Assembly (NCBI GenBank): GCA_003165075.1
Contig: PLSM01000166.1
Span: forward strand, 151,199-195,530
Length of the DNA stretch: 44,332 bases
DNA from: Acidobacteriaceae bacterium
GTDB taxonomy: Bacteria > Acidobacteriota > Terriglobia > Terriglobales > Acidobacteriaceae
Reading direction: 5' to 3'
The position numbers were made by a program, and so were the translations under genes. This document shows, in pieces, positions 8,808-16,523 of this stretch; position 1 is the stretch's first letter; each line of letters opens with the position of its first letter. Below the pieces are notes generated by a model that searched no databases, was not told the DNA's origin, and saw only the letters and a list, made by a program, of their open reading frames with translations.

Positions 8808-9959
8808 GTGAAACAGGTTAAGACGGCAATCTTTGGTACAGGCTTTATTGGTCGCGTGCATCTGGATGCGGTAAGACGGTTGGAATCCGTAGAGGCAGTC
8901 GCCATTGCAGACACGAACATTAAAGTGGCGCAGAGCTTGGCTGCGGGCTTCGCGATTCCCACGGTGGCGGCGGACTACCGTGGCATCCTGAAGGATCCCG
9001 CCGTGGATGCGGTGCATATCTGCACTCCCAACGCACAGCATTTTTCCATGGCCATGGAGGCGCTCGAAGCGGGAAAACATGTGGCTTGCGAAAAGCCGCT
9101 GGCTACCACGGTCGAAGAGGCTCAAGCGCTGGTCGCCCTGGCGGCGCAGAAGGGATTGCGGAACTGCGTTTGCCACAATTTGCGCTATTACCCTATGGTG
9201 CAGCAGATGCGCCGCATGCGCGAGGCGGCCGAGCTTGGAGAGATTCTTCTCGTCCAGGGCACATATTCCCAGGACTGGCTGCTCTACGATTCCGACTGGA
9301 ACTGGCGTATCGACTCGAAGATCGGCGGCGTTTCACGCTGCATGGCCGACATTGGCTCGCACTGGTTCGACATGGCGGAGCATGTGACCGGATTGCGCGT
9401 CAGCTCGCTTTGCGCCGATCTGCAGACCTTTCACGCCATTCGCAGGGAGCCTAAGCACGCCATCGAGACCTTTGCCAATAAACTGCTCGGACCGGAAGAC
9501 TATATCGAGAGGCCGGTCGATACGGAAGACTTTGGCGCGGTGATCTTCCACATGGGCCAGCGCGCGCGCGGTGCTGTTACTGCCAGCCAGGTTTCCGCGG
9601 GACGCAAGAACCGGCTCAGCATCGAGATCTATGGAACCAAATCCTCAGTCGCATGGGACCAGGAGCGGCCCAATGAGCTATGGATAGGCCACCGCGAACG
9701 CGGGAACGAAATCATCCTCAAAGACCCCTCGCTGCTCAAGCCCGAGGCGCGCAGCTACGCCGATCTTCCCGGCGGCCATACCGAAGGGTACGGCGACACG
9801 ACCAAACAGATGTTCCGCCGCTTTTACGCCTCCATTGGTGCGCCGGGCATGGTTCCTGAATACCCGCAGTTTGCCGATGGCTTGCGCCAGTTGACCATCC
9901 TCAAAGCGGAGCTTGAAAGCCATCGGAGGCGAAGCTGGGTCGATATTCCCGCTCTCTGA
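8808..9959 (+). CDS. Gfo/Idh/MocA family NAD(P)-dependent oxidoreductase
   Basis: A 383-residue cytoplasmic sugar or inositol dehydrogenase-like enzyme. The Rossmann domain opens with AIFGTGFIGRVHLDAV (GxGxxG-like nucleotide site), and the family's central motif is seen as EAGKHVACEKPLATTVEEA with the lysine of EKP in place. The C-terminal substrate domain follows, including GGVSRCMADIGSHWFDMAEH with the catalytic-type Asp/His pair. The start is a GTG at 8808 preceded by GGAGAAGAAA; there is no earlier good start. The substrate is unknown: members oxidise sugars, amino sugars or inositols. It is convergent with the SIS isomerase gene, 35 bases apart at the 3' ends. Confidence 0.93.
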   Translation: MKQVKTAIFGTGFIGRVHLDAVRRLESVEAVAIADTNIKVAQSLAAGFAIPTVAADYRGILKDPAVDAVHICTPNAQHFSMAMEALEAGKHVACEKPLATTVEEAQALVALAAQKGLRNCVCHNLRYYPMVQQMRRMREAAELGEILLVQGTYSQDWLLYDSDWNWRIDSKIGGVSRCMADIGSHWFDMAEHVTGLRVSSLCADLQTFHAIRREPKHAIETFANKLLGPEDYIERPVDTEDFGAVIFHMGQRARGAVTASQVSAGRKNRLSIEIYGTKSSVAWDQERPNELWIGHRERGNEIILKDPSLLKPEARSYADLPGGHTEGYGDTTKQMFRRFYASIGAPGMVPEYPQFADGLRQLTILKAELESHRRRSWVDIPAL

Positions 9960-9994
9960 GCCGTGCAGCACGCTGCGGCGTGATTCGCGCAGCC

Positions 9995-11110
9995 TTATGC
10001 TTCGATCACTGCCTTTGACAGGTTGCGCGGGCGGTCCACGTCTATGCCGCGTTCGATGGCCATCTGGTAAGCGAAGAGCTGCAGCGGAATGACCTCCTCG
10101 ATGGGCAGAAGATGTTCGCTGGCTGGCTCTACGAAGACGCAATCAGTGCCCAGAGCGGCAGCCTCGTGGTCACCGGTATTGGCGATGACGATGACGCGTG
10201 CGCCCTGCTTCTTCATGTCTTCGAGCAGTTGCAGGGTCTTTTCGTACCTCAGGACGGAGTGATCGAGGCGGCGGTCCACGGTGGCTAGCACCACCAGGGG
10301 CACGTGCTCGCTTACCAGCGCGTTGGGGCCGTGCTTCAATTCGCCCGTGGGGTAGCCCTCCGCCTGGACATAGGACGACTCCTTCATCTTCAGCGCGCCT
10401 TCGCGGGCAATGGAGTTGTGGACACCGCGGCCCAGATAGAGAAAGCTCTCCGCGTCGCGGTACTTTGCGGCTAATGCCGCCATGCGCTCACGCCAGCCGT
10501 TCAACTGTTGCTCGATGTGGCCGGGCAGGGCGCACAACTCAGCGATTCTGTACTCGATCTCGGCTGCGTCGAGGGTGCCCAGCCGCTGGGCCTCGTAGAG
10601 GGCCAGCAGGTAGAGCGCGGTCAACTGGCACGTAAAGCTCTTGGTGGCGGGGATGGCCACCTCGGTGCCGGCGGCCAACGGCATGGCGGCAGAGGCTTCG
10701 CGGAGCATGGTGCTGCCGCTCACGTTGGCAATGGCCAGGGTTTGCTGGCCGCCTTCGCGCGCGCAGCGCAGGGCGGCCAGGGTGTCGCTGGTTTCGCCGG
10801 ACTGGGAGATGACCAGCACCGAAGGCCGGCGCGGGTTGGCGACGGGACGGCAACTGTATTCGCTGGAATACTCTACGTCGACGGCGAGGCCACAAAGGTC
10901 TTCAAGGATCACTTCGGCGGCCAACCCGGCATGGCGGCTGGAACCGCTCGCGGCAATGAGCACTTCGCCGCGCGGATTCAGCCATCCGTCGACCGGGACA
11001 AAGGCTGCGGAATCAAAGGATTGACTGTTCAGATAGAGATCGAGGGTGCGCCGGATAGCGGCGGGCTGCTCAAAGATCTCGCGCAGCATGGCGTGCGGGA
11101 ACTGGTTCAC
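9995..11110 (-). CDS. GlmS-like SIS-domain isomerase/deaminase without glutaminase domain
   Basis: Corresponds to the C-terminal isomerase half of glucosamine-fructose-6-phosphate aminotransferase. It begins QFPHAMLREIFEQPAAIRRT, the usual start of that half, and has two SIS domains (about residues 30-160 and 195-340) with sugar-phosphate motifs ASGSSRHAGLAAE, SQSGETSDTLAALR and GRGVHNSIAREGALKMKESS. The ending ERGIDVDRPRNLSKAV matches the GlmS tail. The Cys-dependent glutaminase domain is absent, so it would use free ammonia or act as an amino-sugar-phosphate deaminase (AgaS/FrlB/NagB-II types). I start it at the GTG at 11110, which has AGGAAAGG upstream; a TTG at 11143 and an ATG at 11089 are alternatives. 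Confidence 0.88.
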   Translation of the reverse strand: MNQFPHAMLREIFEQPAAIRRTLDLYLNSQSFDSAAFVPVDGWLNPRGEVLIAASGSSRHAGLAAEVILEDLCGLAVDVEYSSEYSCRPVANPRRPSVLVISQSGETSDTLAALRCAREGGQQTLAIANVSGSTMLREASAAMPLAAGTEVAIPATKSFTCQLTALYLLALYEAQRLGTLDAAEIEYRIAELCALPGHIEQQLNGWRERMAALAAKYRDAESFLYLGRGVHNSIAREGALKMKESSYVQAEGYPTGELKHGPNALVSEHVPLVVLATVDRRLDHSVLRYEKTLQLLEDMKKQGARVIVIANTGDHEAAALGTDCVFVEPASEHLLPIEEVIPLQLFAYQMAIERGIDVDRPRNLSKAVIEA

Positions 11111-11200
11111 GGCGGAGGCCTTTCCTGGCTTGCCTCGCGGCAAAGCCTTCCGGCTTGATTTTACAGTCGGGGGCCATTTCTTCGGGTTGCGCCGCGCCCT

Positions 11201-11449
11201 TTACAGCTTGCGCAGGCGGACGCAGACTTCGTCGAGGTCGTCGTCCTTTTGCTACTTGGCGGCGATGGCTTCTGCCTCGACCGGGGCGGGAACGGGTGTA
11301 TCGCAGACGCCCTGGGCCAGGTTGATGCCGCCGATGCGGTCGCACTCGGTGGTCATGGCGCGGATTTCAGACTGCATGGCGCCGGGGGCCAGCTCGCTCA
11401 GGGCCAGCCGGGAGGCGGTGTGAGGGTGGGGCGCGAGGGTTCTGGTCAC
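11201..11449 (-). pseudogene. Remnant of a class I/II aminotransferase with a large internal deletion
   Basis: Reading the minus strand from a possible GTG at 11449 gives the N-terminus of a PLP-dependent aminotransferase (SEIRAMTTECDRIGGINLAQ then GVCDTPVPAPVEAEAIAAK). It stops at a TAG at 11252-11254. The same frame continues for 16 codons as QKDDDLDEVCVRLRKL and ends at 11201, which is exactly how such aminotransferases end. About 300 central codons, including the PLP lysine region, are missing. The gene therefore looks fused start-to-end by an internal deletion, with an in-frame stop at the junction. It lies between the SIS isomerase gene and hypA, which is divergent. Confidence 0.75.
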
Positions 11450-11497
11450 CGGGAAGTGGTCTCCAGACCTATTCTGACATCTTACATTTTGGGTTGG

Positions 11498-11527
11498 TTG
11501 GGCAGGCACACACGGCAAAAGCATAAA
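11498..11527 (+). promoter_or_regulatory. Possible sigma-70-type promoter for hypA
   Basis: TTGGGC (11498-11503) and CATAAA (11522-11527) are separated by 18 bases and lie 26 bases before the hypA start. Both boxes are weak matches, so this is tentative. Confidence 0.3.
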
Positions 11528-11552
11528 ATCCAACTTATACGTGTGAGGACTG

Positions 11553-11921
11553 ATGCACGAACTTTCCATTATTTCCAGCGTGGTGGATTCGGTGATGGAG
11601 TCGCTGGCGGCTTACCCTGGTGCGCGGGTCAAGGAAGTGCGGTTGCGGGTGGGCGCCCTGGCGGCGGTGGTCGAGGATTCGCTGCAGTTCTGCTATGGGA
11701 TCGCCACCGAGGACACGCCGCTGGCGGGGTCGGTGCTGGTGGTCAAGACGCTGCCGGTGCGGGTGCACTGCGTACCCTGTGGGCAGGATGTGGAAATTGA
11801 GAGCCTGCAGAGCTTTCGCTGTCCAGTCTGCGGCGAGCCGGCGGCGGATTTGCGGCAGGGGCGGGAGCTCGAGATCGAATCGATTGAGATTGAGGAAGCT
11901 GAGGAGGCTGTGGGGCCATGA
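11553..11921 (+). CDS. hypA: HypA, hydrogenase nickel-insertion protein
   Basis: Delivers nickel to the large subunit of [NiFe]-hydrogenases together with HypB (cytoplasm). It has 122 residues, close to the usual 113-120. The N-terminal MHE supplies the nickel-binding His2, and the zinc ribbon is complete as CVPC (about residue 70) and CPVC (about residue 90). TGAGGA lies just upstream of the ATG. The stop overlaps the hypB start by 4 bases (ATGA), which indicates translational coupling. It is the first gene of the hyp cluster and is divergent from the aminotransferase remnant. An acidic tail rich in Glu follows the zinc domain. Confidence 0.97.
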   Translation: MHELSIISSVVDSVMESLAAYPGARVKEVRLRVGALAAVVEDSLQFCYGIATEDTPLAGSVLVVKTLPVRVHCVPCGQDVEIESLQSFRCPVCGEPAADLRQGRELEIESIEIEEAEEAVGP

Positions 11922-12583
11922 CCACGCGGATTGTTGAGCTGCGGCGAGGAATTTTGAAGAAGAACGATGAGCTGGCCGCGGGCCTGCGGCAGCGATTCAC
12001 GGCCGCGGGTGTGCTGGTGGTGAATCTGGTTTCGAGCCCCGGCACAGGGAAGACGGCGCTTCTTGAGCGGACCCTGCGGGATTTGAGGACGCGGGGGCTG
12101 CGCGTGGCCGCGCTGGTGGGCGACCTGGAGACAGATAACGACGCGCGCAGGCTGGCTGCGAGCGGTGCGCCGGTGCGGCAGATCAATACCCACGGGATTT
12201 GCCACCTGGAGGCCGAGATGGTGGGCAAGCACCTGGAGGGTTGGGAACTGGGCGGCCTGGACTACTTGTTTATTGAGAACGTAGGCAACCTGGTGTGCCC
12301 GTCGAGCTACGACCTGGGAGAGCGAATCCGCGTGGTGCTATTGAGCGTGACCGAAGGCGAAGACAAGCCGCTGAAGTATCCGACGATGTTCAACTCGGCG
12401 GACGCGGCGGTGATTACAAAGATGGATATTGCGGAGCCGTGCGGGTTCGACCGGGCACTGGCGCTCAAGAACATCAACGAGATTCGGCCGGGTATTCGGG
12501 TGTTTGAGACTTCAGCCAAGACCGGTTCGGGGATGGAAGAGTGGCTGGACTATTTGGTCGAGGAACGCGGCCTGGAGCGGTAA
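11918..12583 (+). CDS. hypB: HypB, GTPase for hydrogenase nickel insertion
   Basis: GTPase that hands nickel to hydrogenase precursors with HypA. 221 residues. The P-loop is SSPGTGKT (about residue 38), followed by GDLETDNDARRL, then THGICHLEAEMV with the metal-binding Cys-His pair at the dimer interface, ENVGNLVCPSSYDLGE, and the guanine motif TKMD. The histidine-rich nickel-storage stretch and the CXXCGC N-terminal motif found in some HypB proteins are absent, so this is the short type that holds little nickel. The start overlaps hypA by 4 bases. Confidence 0.97.
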   Translation: MTTRIVELRRGILKKNDELAAGLRQRFTAAGVLVVNLVSSPGTGKTALLERTLRDLRTRGLRVAALVGDLETDNDARRLAASGAPVRQINTHGICHLEAEMVGKHLEGWELGGLDYLFIENVGNLVCPSSYDLGERIRVVLLSVTEGEDKPLKYPTMFNSADAAVITKMDIAEPCGFDRALALKNINEIRPGIRVFETSAKTGSGMEEWLDYLVEERGLER

Positions 12584-12604
12584 GCGCCGGGAGTGGGAGA
12601 CGCT

Positions 12605-13012
12605 ATGAAGAAGGTCGAGAAGCAGGACAAGGCTCAACAGACCGAGGCTTCACAAGCGGCGCAGGATGTGGAGGCGTACCTGGCCAAAGTGCCGGAGCCG
12701 GCGCGGAGCACGCTGGAGAAGGTCCGGGCGATGATCAGGGCGGCGGCGCCGAAAGAGGCAACCGAGGCAATCAGCTACGGCATTCCGGCGTTTCGGTACA
12801 AGGGAGCACTGGTGGGGTACGCGGCATTCAAGAAGCATTGCAGTTTTTTCCCTATGAGTGCTTCGCTTATCGATGCGCTGGGGGATGAGTTGACGGGCTA
12901 CCGCACTTCCAAGGGGACGCTGCAGTTTCCCGTGGACAAGCCGCTGTCGGCGGTGCTGGTGAAGAAGATAGTCAAGGCGCGGGTGGCGGAGAAGGACGGG
13001 AAGAAGGCGTGA
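12605..13012 (+). CDS. DUF1801 (YdhG-like) family protein
   Basis: A 135-residue soluble protein of the DUF1801 family, recognised by the KVPEPARSTLEKVRAMIRAA segment followed by EAISYGIPAFRYKG, YAAFKKHCSFFPMS and the C-terminal LQFPVDKPLSAVLVKKIVKAR. Members have been linked to iron handling (Bacillus YdhG/frataxin-like naming) but the biochemical role is not settled. The start is taken at the ATG at 12605 with GGGAGTGGGAGA upstream; a GTG at 12593 is in frame but would sit in that ribosome binding site. It lies 21 bases after hypB, inside the hyp cluster, where it is not a standard member. A role in metal supply is only suggested by position. Confidence 0.85.
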   Translation: MKKVEKQDKAQQTEASQAAQDVEAYLAKVPEPARSTLEKVRAMIRAAAPKEATEAISYGIPAFRYKGALVGYAAFKKHCSFFPMSASLIDALGDELTGYRTSKGTLQFPVDKPLSAVLVKKIVKARVAEKDGKKA

Positions 13013-13029
13013 AGGCAGGCGGTTTCTTG

Positions 13030-13043
13030 GTGATTTAGATCAC
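13030..13043. promoter_or_regulatory. CRP/FNR-family operator palindrome upstream of hypC
   Basis: GTGATTTAGATCAC is a perfect dyad: GTGA-N6-TCAC is the CRP core, and the same bases contain TGAT-N4-ATCA, the FNR core. Its centre lies 45 bases before the hypC ATG, in the 69-base gap after the DUF1801 gene. This would allow hypC-hypD-hypE to be regulated separately from hypA-hypB. The match is seen directly; binding by a CRP/FNR protein is inferred. Confidence 0.6.
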
Positions 13044-13081
13044 ATTAGAAGGTTGCTTTGAAGGGGTATAAGGTAGTTGCC

Positions 13082-13420
13082 ATGTGTTTAGCGATTCCGG
13101 GAAAAGTTGAAGCGATTACCACCGACGGAGATATCCGGGTGGGTCGCGTGAACTTCGGTGGGGTGGTCAAGAACGTCTGCCTGGACTACGTGCCCGAGGT
13201 TGAGGTCGGCGACTATACCATTGTCCACGTTGGGTTTGCGCTCTCTAAGATCGACGAGGAGACGGCCCAGAAGACGCTGGCCGACTTCCGCGAGATGGGT
13301 ATGCTTGAGGAGGAGTTGGCCGGCGAGGAAGAGGCGTTTGCCAGGGCGGCAAGGACCCCGCAGTCGGCATGTCCGGATGGAAGTTGCGCTGAGGACTTGG
13401 CCCCCAGGCTCATCAAATAG
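13082..13420 (+). CDS. hypC: HypC, hydrogenase Fe(CN)2CO assembly chaperone
   Basis: Small chaperone that works with HypD to build the Fe(CN)2CO group of [NiFe]-hydrogenases. The protein must begin MCLAIPGKV, because Cys2 is the essential residue; that fixes the ATG at 13082 (TTG at 13058 gives an unlikely extension). The histidine in GDYTIVHVGFALSKIDEE is also conserved. At 112 residues it is about 25-30 longer than typical HypC. The extra tail is acidic, then carries a CPDGSC pair of cysteines near the end (SACPDGSCAED), not part of the standard fold. AAGG lies upstream as a modest ribosome binding site. Confidence 0.96.
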   Translation: MCLAIPGKVEAITTDGDIRVGRVNFGGVVKNVCLDYVPEVEVGDYTIVHVGFALSKIDEETAQKTLADFREMGMLEEELAGEEEAFARAARTPQSACPDGSCAEDLAPRLIK

Positions 13421-13565
13421 ATAAGGCAGGGGAAACAAGCGGGTCCGTTCGACTTCTCTCAGGGCAGGCTGTCGAGTGCGAGACCCCAAAGCGCGCGGCG
13501 TGCCCTGCCCAACCACGACAGAATCTCGCACGGAACTGCGGAACGATGCACGGGGAGTTGTAAAC
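13421..13565. other. Hairpin-containing leader between hypC and hypD
   Basis: A 145-base gap that is unusual for neighbouring hyp genes. GGGCAGG (from about 13460) can pair with CCTGCCC (about 13506-13512), and GTGCGAGA (about 13475) with TCTCGCAC (about 13521). The two pairings overlap in order, so they would compete rather than nest. It resembles a small REP-like insertion. Confidence 0.4.
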
Positions 13566-14705
13566 ATGAAGTATCTGACCGAGTTTCGCAATGGTGAGAT
13601 CGCGCAGCGGATGGCGCGGGAGATCCACCAGATTGCTACCCGGCCGTGGAAGATTATGGAAGTGTGTGGCGGGCAAACGCACTCCATCATCAAAAATGGG
13701 ATAGACCAGATGCTGCCCGCGACAATCGAGATGATTCATGGGCCAGGTTGCCCGGTGTGCGTCACGCCGCTGGAACTGATCGACAAGGCGCTGGCCATCG
13801 CCGCGCAGCCCGGAGTGATGTTCTGTTCCTTTGGCGACATGCTACGGGTGCCGGGGACAGAAGCAGACCTGTTCCAGGTGAAGGGCGCGGGCGGCGACGT
13901 GCGGGTGGTGTATTCGCCGCTGGACGCCGTAGAACTGGCGGTCAGGAATCCTGACAAGCAGGTGGTGTTCTTCGGGGTTGGGTTTGAGACTACGGCTCCG
14001 GCCAACGCCATGAGCGTGCACCTGGCCAAGCGGCGCGGCCTCAAGAATTTTTCGCTGCTGGTTTCGCATGTCCTGGTGCCGCCTGCGATCGAGGCGATTA
14101 TGGGGTCGCCCGGGAACCAGGTACAGGGGTTCCTGCTGGCGGGCCACGTATGCAGCGTAATGGGGTATTGGGAGTATCCACCGCTGGCGGAGAAGTATGG
14201 CATTCCGCTGGTGGTCACGGGCTTTGAGCCGCTCGATCTGCTGGACGGTATTCGCCGCTGCGTGATGCAGTTGGAGGCCGGACGGCACGAGGTGGAGAAC
14301 GCCTACGAGCGCATTGTGACCTTCGAGGGCAACCGGCCCGCGCAAAAGCTGTTGGCCGAAGTTTTTGAGGTGACGGATCGGGCTTGGCGAGGGATTGGCG
14401 TGATTCCGAAAAGCGGTTGGCGGTTGAGCGAGGCTTATCGCGCGTTTGACGCCGAGGAACGGTTCCACATTACCGGCATTCACACCGAGGAGTCGCCGCT
14501 TTGTCATTCTGGCGATGTTCTGCGCGGAGCAATCAAGCCGGCCGAGTGCCCAGCTTTCGGCAAAGAGTGCACACCGCGGCATCCATTGGGAGCGACCATG
14601 GTTTCAAGCGAGGGCGCCTGCGCCGCCTACTACAACTACGGGCGGTTTCTTTCCGCCGGGGAGCTGGCCGGGGCTGGCGCTACATCAACATTTTCCAAAC
14701 GCTGA
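13566..14705 (+). CDS. hypD: HypD, hydrogenase maturation iron-sulfur protein
   Basis: Carries a [4Fe-4S] cluster and, with HypC, assembles the Fe(CN)2CO centre before transfer to the hydrogenase large subunit. The true start is the ATG at 13566 ([14 protein letters not shown]), giving 379 residues; an in-frame extension to 13476 has no family support. Conserved signatures are [30 protein letters not shown] and GHVCSVMG, and the C-terminal cluster cysteines in [29 protein letters not shown] and EGACAAYY. All expected cysteines appear to be present, so the protein should be functional. It is followed 20 bases later by an unrelated lipoprotein gene. Confidence 0.98.
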   Translation: MKYLTEFRNGEIAQRMAREIHQIATRPWKIMEVCGGQTHSIIKNGIDQMLPATIEMIHGPGCPVCVTPLELIDKALAIAAQPGVMFCSFGDMLRVPGTEADLFQVKGAGGDVRVVYSPLDAVELAVRNPDKQVVFFGVGFETTAPANAMSVHLAKRRGLKNFSLLVSHVLVPPAIEAIMGSPGNQVQGFLLAGHVCSVMGYWEYPPLAEKYGIPLVVTGFEPLDLLDGIRRCVMQLEAGRHEVENAYERIVTFEGNRPAQKLLAEVFEVTDRAWRGIGVIPKSGWRLSEAYRAFDAEERFHITGIHTEESPLCHSGDVLRGAIKPAECPAFGKECTPRHPLGATMVSSEGACAAYYNYGRFLSAGELAGAGATSTFSKR

Positions 14706-14725
14706 GTTGTTTTGGAGAACGCACC

Positions 14726-15157
14726 ATGCGAGTTCTGAGCTGCCTAGTTCTGGCAGCCGCACTGTTGAGTACAGTCGAGGGTTGTCGGAAGGCAGAATTG
14801 CCTAGTTTTGTAAATGCAAAAGAGAAGAACATCATGGAGACAAACTGGGAATGGTCCAAGGGGGGCGTCGGAATGATTATGAGCCCAAACGATGCAAACA
14901 TATATGTAGCTACGAAATCTACCAGAAACAAAATGATGTGGGGTTCCGGGGGAAACTCGAAAAATTGGGTAGGTCGAAGATCATCAACACGAGAAGTCGT
15001 AGTTTTCTACGATGACAAGGTATGGTCGCCTCAATCCCTGCCGAATGGATTTGATCAAAGAAAATCTGTTGTTGTTTCCTTCGAAGAGAAGAACATTCGT
15101 TTTTATGACTTTGTTCATATGTCTGGAGGGTATTACGAGAGACAGGAAGAGAACTAG
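14726..15157 (+). CDS. Small putative lipoprotein of unknown function, inserted between hypD and hypE
   Basis: A 143-residue protein starting at the ATG at 14726, with TTTTGGAGAAC upstream. The N-terminus MRVLSCLVLAAALLSTVEGC looks like a lipoprotein signal, although Glu at position -2 of the lipobox is atypical. The mature part is polar with many Lys, Asn and Ser and no recognised domain; it may be a small beta-rich domain (VVVFYDDKVWSPQ, VVVSFEEKNIRFYDF). Its DNA is clearly more AT-rich than the surrounding hyp genes. It lies 20 bases from both hypD and hypE in the same direction. No family was recognised, and a link to hydrogenase biology is not established. Confidence 0.65.
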   Translation: MRVLSCLVLAAALLSTVEGCRKAELPSFVNAKEKNIMETNWEWSKGGVGMIMSPNDANIYVATKSTRNKMMWGSGGNSKNWVGRRSSTREVVVFYDDKVWSPQSLPNGFDQRKSVVVSFEEKNIRFYDFVHMSGGYYERQEEN

Positions 15158-15177
15158 ATCATCGTCTGAGGCGACAA

Positions 15178-16245
15178 ATGTCTGACGACGGCACGCCGGA
15201 TTTTTCCAATTGGAGTTGTCCACTGCCACTGGCCGATTACCCCACTATCGTGATGGGGCATGGCGGCGGCGGCAAGCTGGGCAATGAGCTGGTGGAGCAC
15301 CTGTTTCTGCCCGCCTTCCGGAATCCTGCCCTGGAAAACCTGGGCGACGCGGCAGTGCTGGACCTGGGCTCTGGACGGCTGGCCATGAGTACGGATTCGT
15401 TTGTGGTGCAGCCGCTGTTCTTTCCCGGCGGTTCGATCGGTGAGTTGGCGGTGAATGGGACGGTGAACGACCTGGCCGTCTCCGGCGCGGAGCCACGCTA
15501 TCTGAGCGCCAGCTTCATTCTTGAAGAGGGCTTTCCGCTGAGCCGGCTGGCGGCGATTGTTGCGGCCATGGCCGAAGCTGCAGCCACAGCGGCCGTCCGC
15601 ATCGTTACCGGCGACACCAAGGTGGTGGAGCACGGGCACGGGGACGGCTGCTACATCAATACGGCAGGCATTGGCGTGCTGCGGCAGGGAATTTTGGTGG
15701 GTCCGCATCGCGCCCAGCCGGGAGATGCGGTGCTGGTTTCGGGTACCATCGGCGACCACGGCATGGCCATCATGAGCGTGCGCGAGGGCCTGGAATTCGA
15801 GAGCCCGATTCGATCGGATTGTGCGGCGCTGAACGGGCTGATCGCGGAAGTGCTGGAAGCGGCGGGGGACGCGGTACACGCGATGAGAGATCCCACACGA
15901 GGGGGGCTGGCATCAACGTTGAACGAGATTGCGCAGGCCTCGGGAGTGGGCATCGAGATCGACGAACCCAGTTTGCCGGTGCGGGCGGAGGTGCAGTCGG
16001 CCTGCGATCTGCTGGGGCTGGACCCGGTGTACGTGGCCAATGAAGGCAAGGCGGTGTTCTTTGTCGCGCCAGAGGCAGTTCCGGCCGTGCTTGGAACTCT
16101 TCGCGCGCATCCGCTGGGCCGCGACGCTGCCCGCATCGGCCAGGTGACTGCGCAGCACAAGGGCATGCTGGTGGCGCGGACCGCCATGGGCGCCAATCGT
16201 GTCATTCCCACCCAGATCGGCGAGCAATTACCACGCATCTGCTAG
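15178..16245 (+). CDS. hypE: HypE, carbamoyl dehydratase for hydrogenase cyanide ligand synthesis
   Basis: Dehydrates an S-carbamoyl group on its own C-terminal cysteine to thiocyanate, the source of the CN ligands. 355 residues, a PurM-like ATP-binding fold. Seen are the glycine-rich opening VMGHGGGGKLGNELVEH, the ATP/Mg segment MSTDSFVVQPLFFPGG, the VNGTVNDLAVSGAEP loop, MRDPTRGGLASTLNEIA, and the essential C-terminal PRIC with the acceptor cysteine as last residue. GAGGCGAC precedes the ATG. HypF, which supplies the carbamoyl group, is not encoded in the window, so it must lie elsewhere if this pathway is intact. A hairpin terminator follows. Confidence 0.98.
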   Translation: MSDDGTPDFSNWSCPLPLADYPTIVMGHGGGGKLGNELVEHLFLPAFRNPALENLGDAAVLDLGSGRLAMSTDSFVVQPLFFPGGSIGELAVNGTVNDLAVSGAEPRYLSASFILEEGFPLSRLAAIVAAMAEAAATAAVRIVTGDTKVVEHGHGDGCYINTAGIGVLRQGILVGPHRAQPGDAVLVSGTIGDHGMAIMSVREGLEFESPIRSDCAALNGLIAEVLEAAGDAVHAMRDPTRGGLASTLNEIAQASGVGIEIDEPSLPVRAEVQSACDLLGLDPVYVANEGKAVFFVAPEAVPAVLGTLRAHPLGRDAARIGQVTAQHKGMLVARTAMGANRVIPTQIGEQLPRIC

Positions 16246-16289
16246 GAAGACAGATGTCGGCTGTCAATTGCCGGCAGTGGCCGAATATC

Positions 16290-16320
16290 CCCATTCCCCA
16301 AAGTCCCGGAATGGGCGGTT
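16290..16320 (+). terminator. Intrinsic terminator after hypE
   Basis: CCCATTCC (16290-16297) pairs with GGAATGGG (16308-16315), followed by CGGTTTT. It lies 45 bases past the hypE stop and marks the end of the hyp cluster. Confidence 0.65.
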
Positions 16321-16523
16321 TTGGGCTCTCTGTCGCAAGTTGAGACGTTCTTGCCTTGTTTCGATTCAGATCCAAGTACCTTGGTGATTGGCTGCCAAAA
16401 AGATCGCGAGCAGTTTGCCGGAAATTTCTGGCTTTTGCCCTAAATTAAAAATACCGAGGACCTGAGACGGTCACCGGCAATGGTTTCTGACTCCCCCGGT
16501 TTTGAAAGGCAGAACCAACCAAA

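Noticed and set aside
11498..11540. Sigma-54 promoter before hypA
   Set aside because: No GG-N10-GC pair with a proper TGGCAC/TTGC match was found.
13421..13565. Riboswitch before hypD
   Set aside because: Only short alternative stems are visible and no known riboswitch core was recognised.
16455..16500. CTGAGA-containing stretch suggestive of a TPP riboswitch
   Set aside because: No matching P1 stem or second conserved box, and the gene after it is a peptidase, not a thiamine gene.
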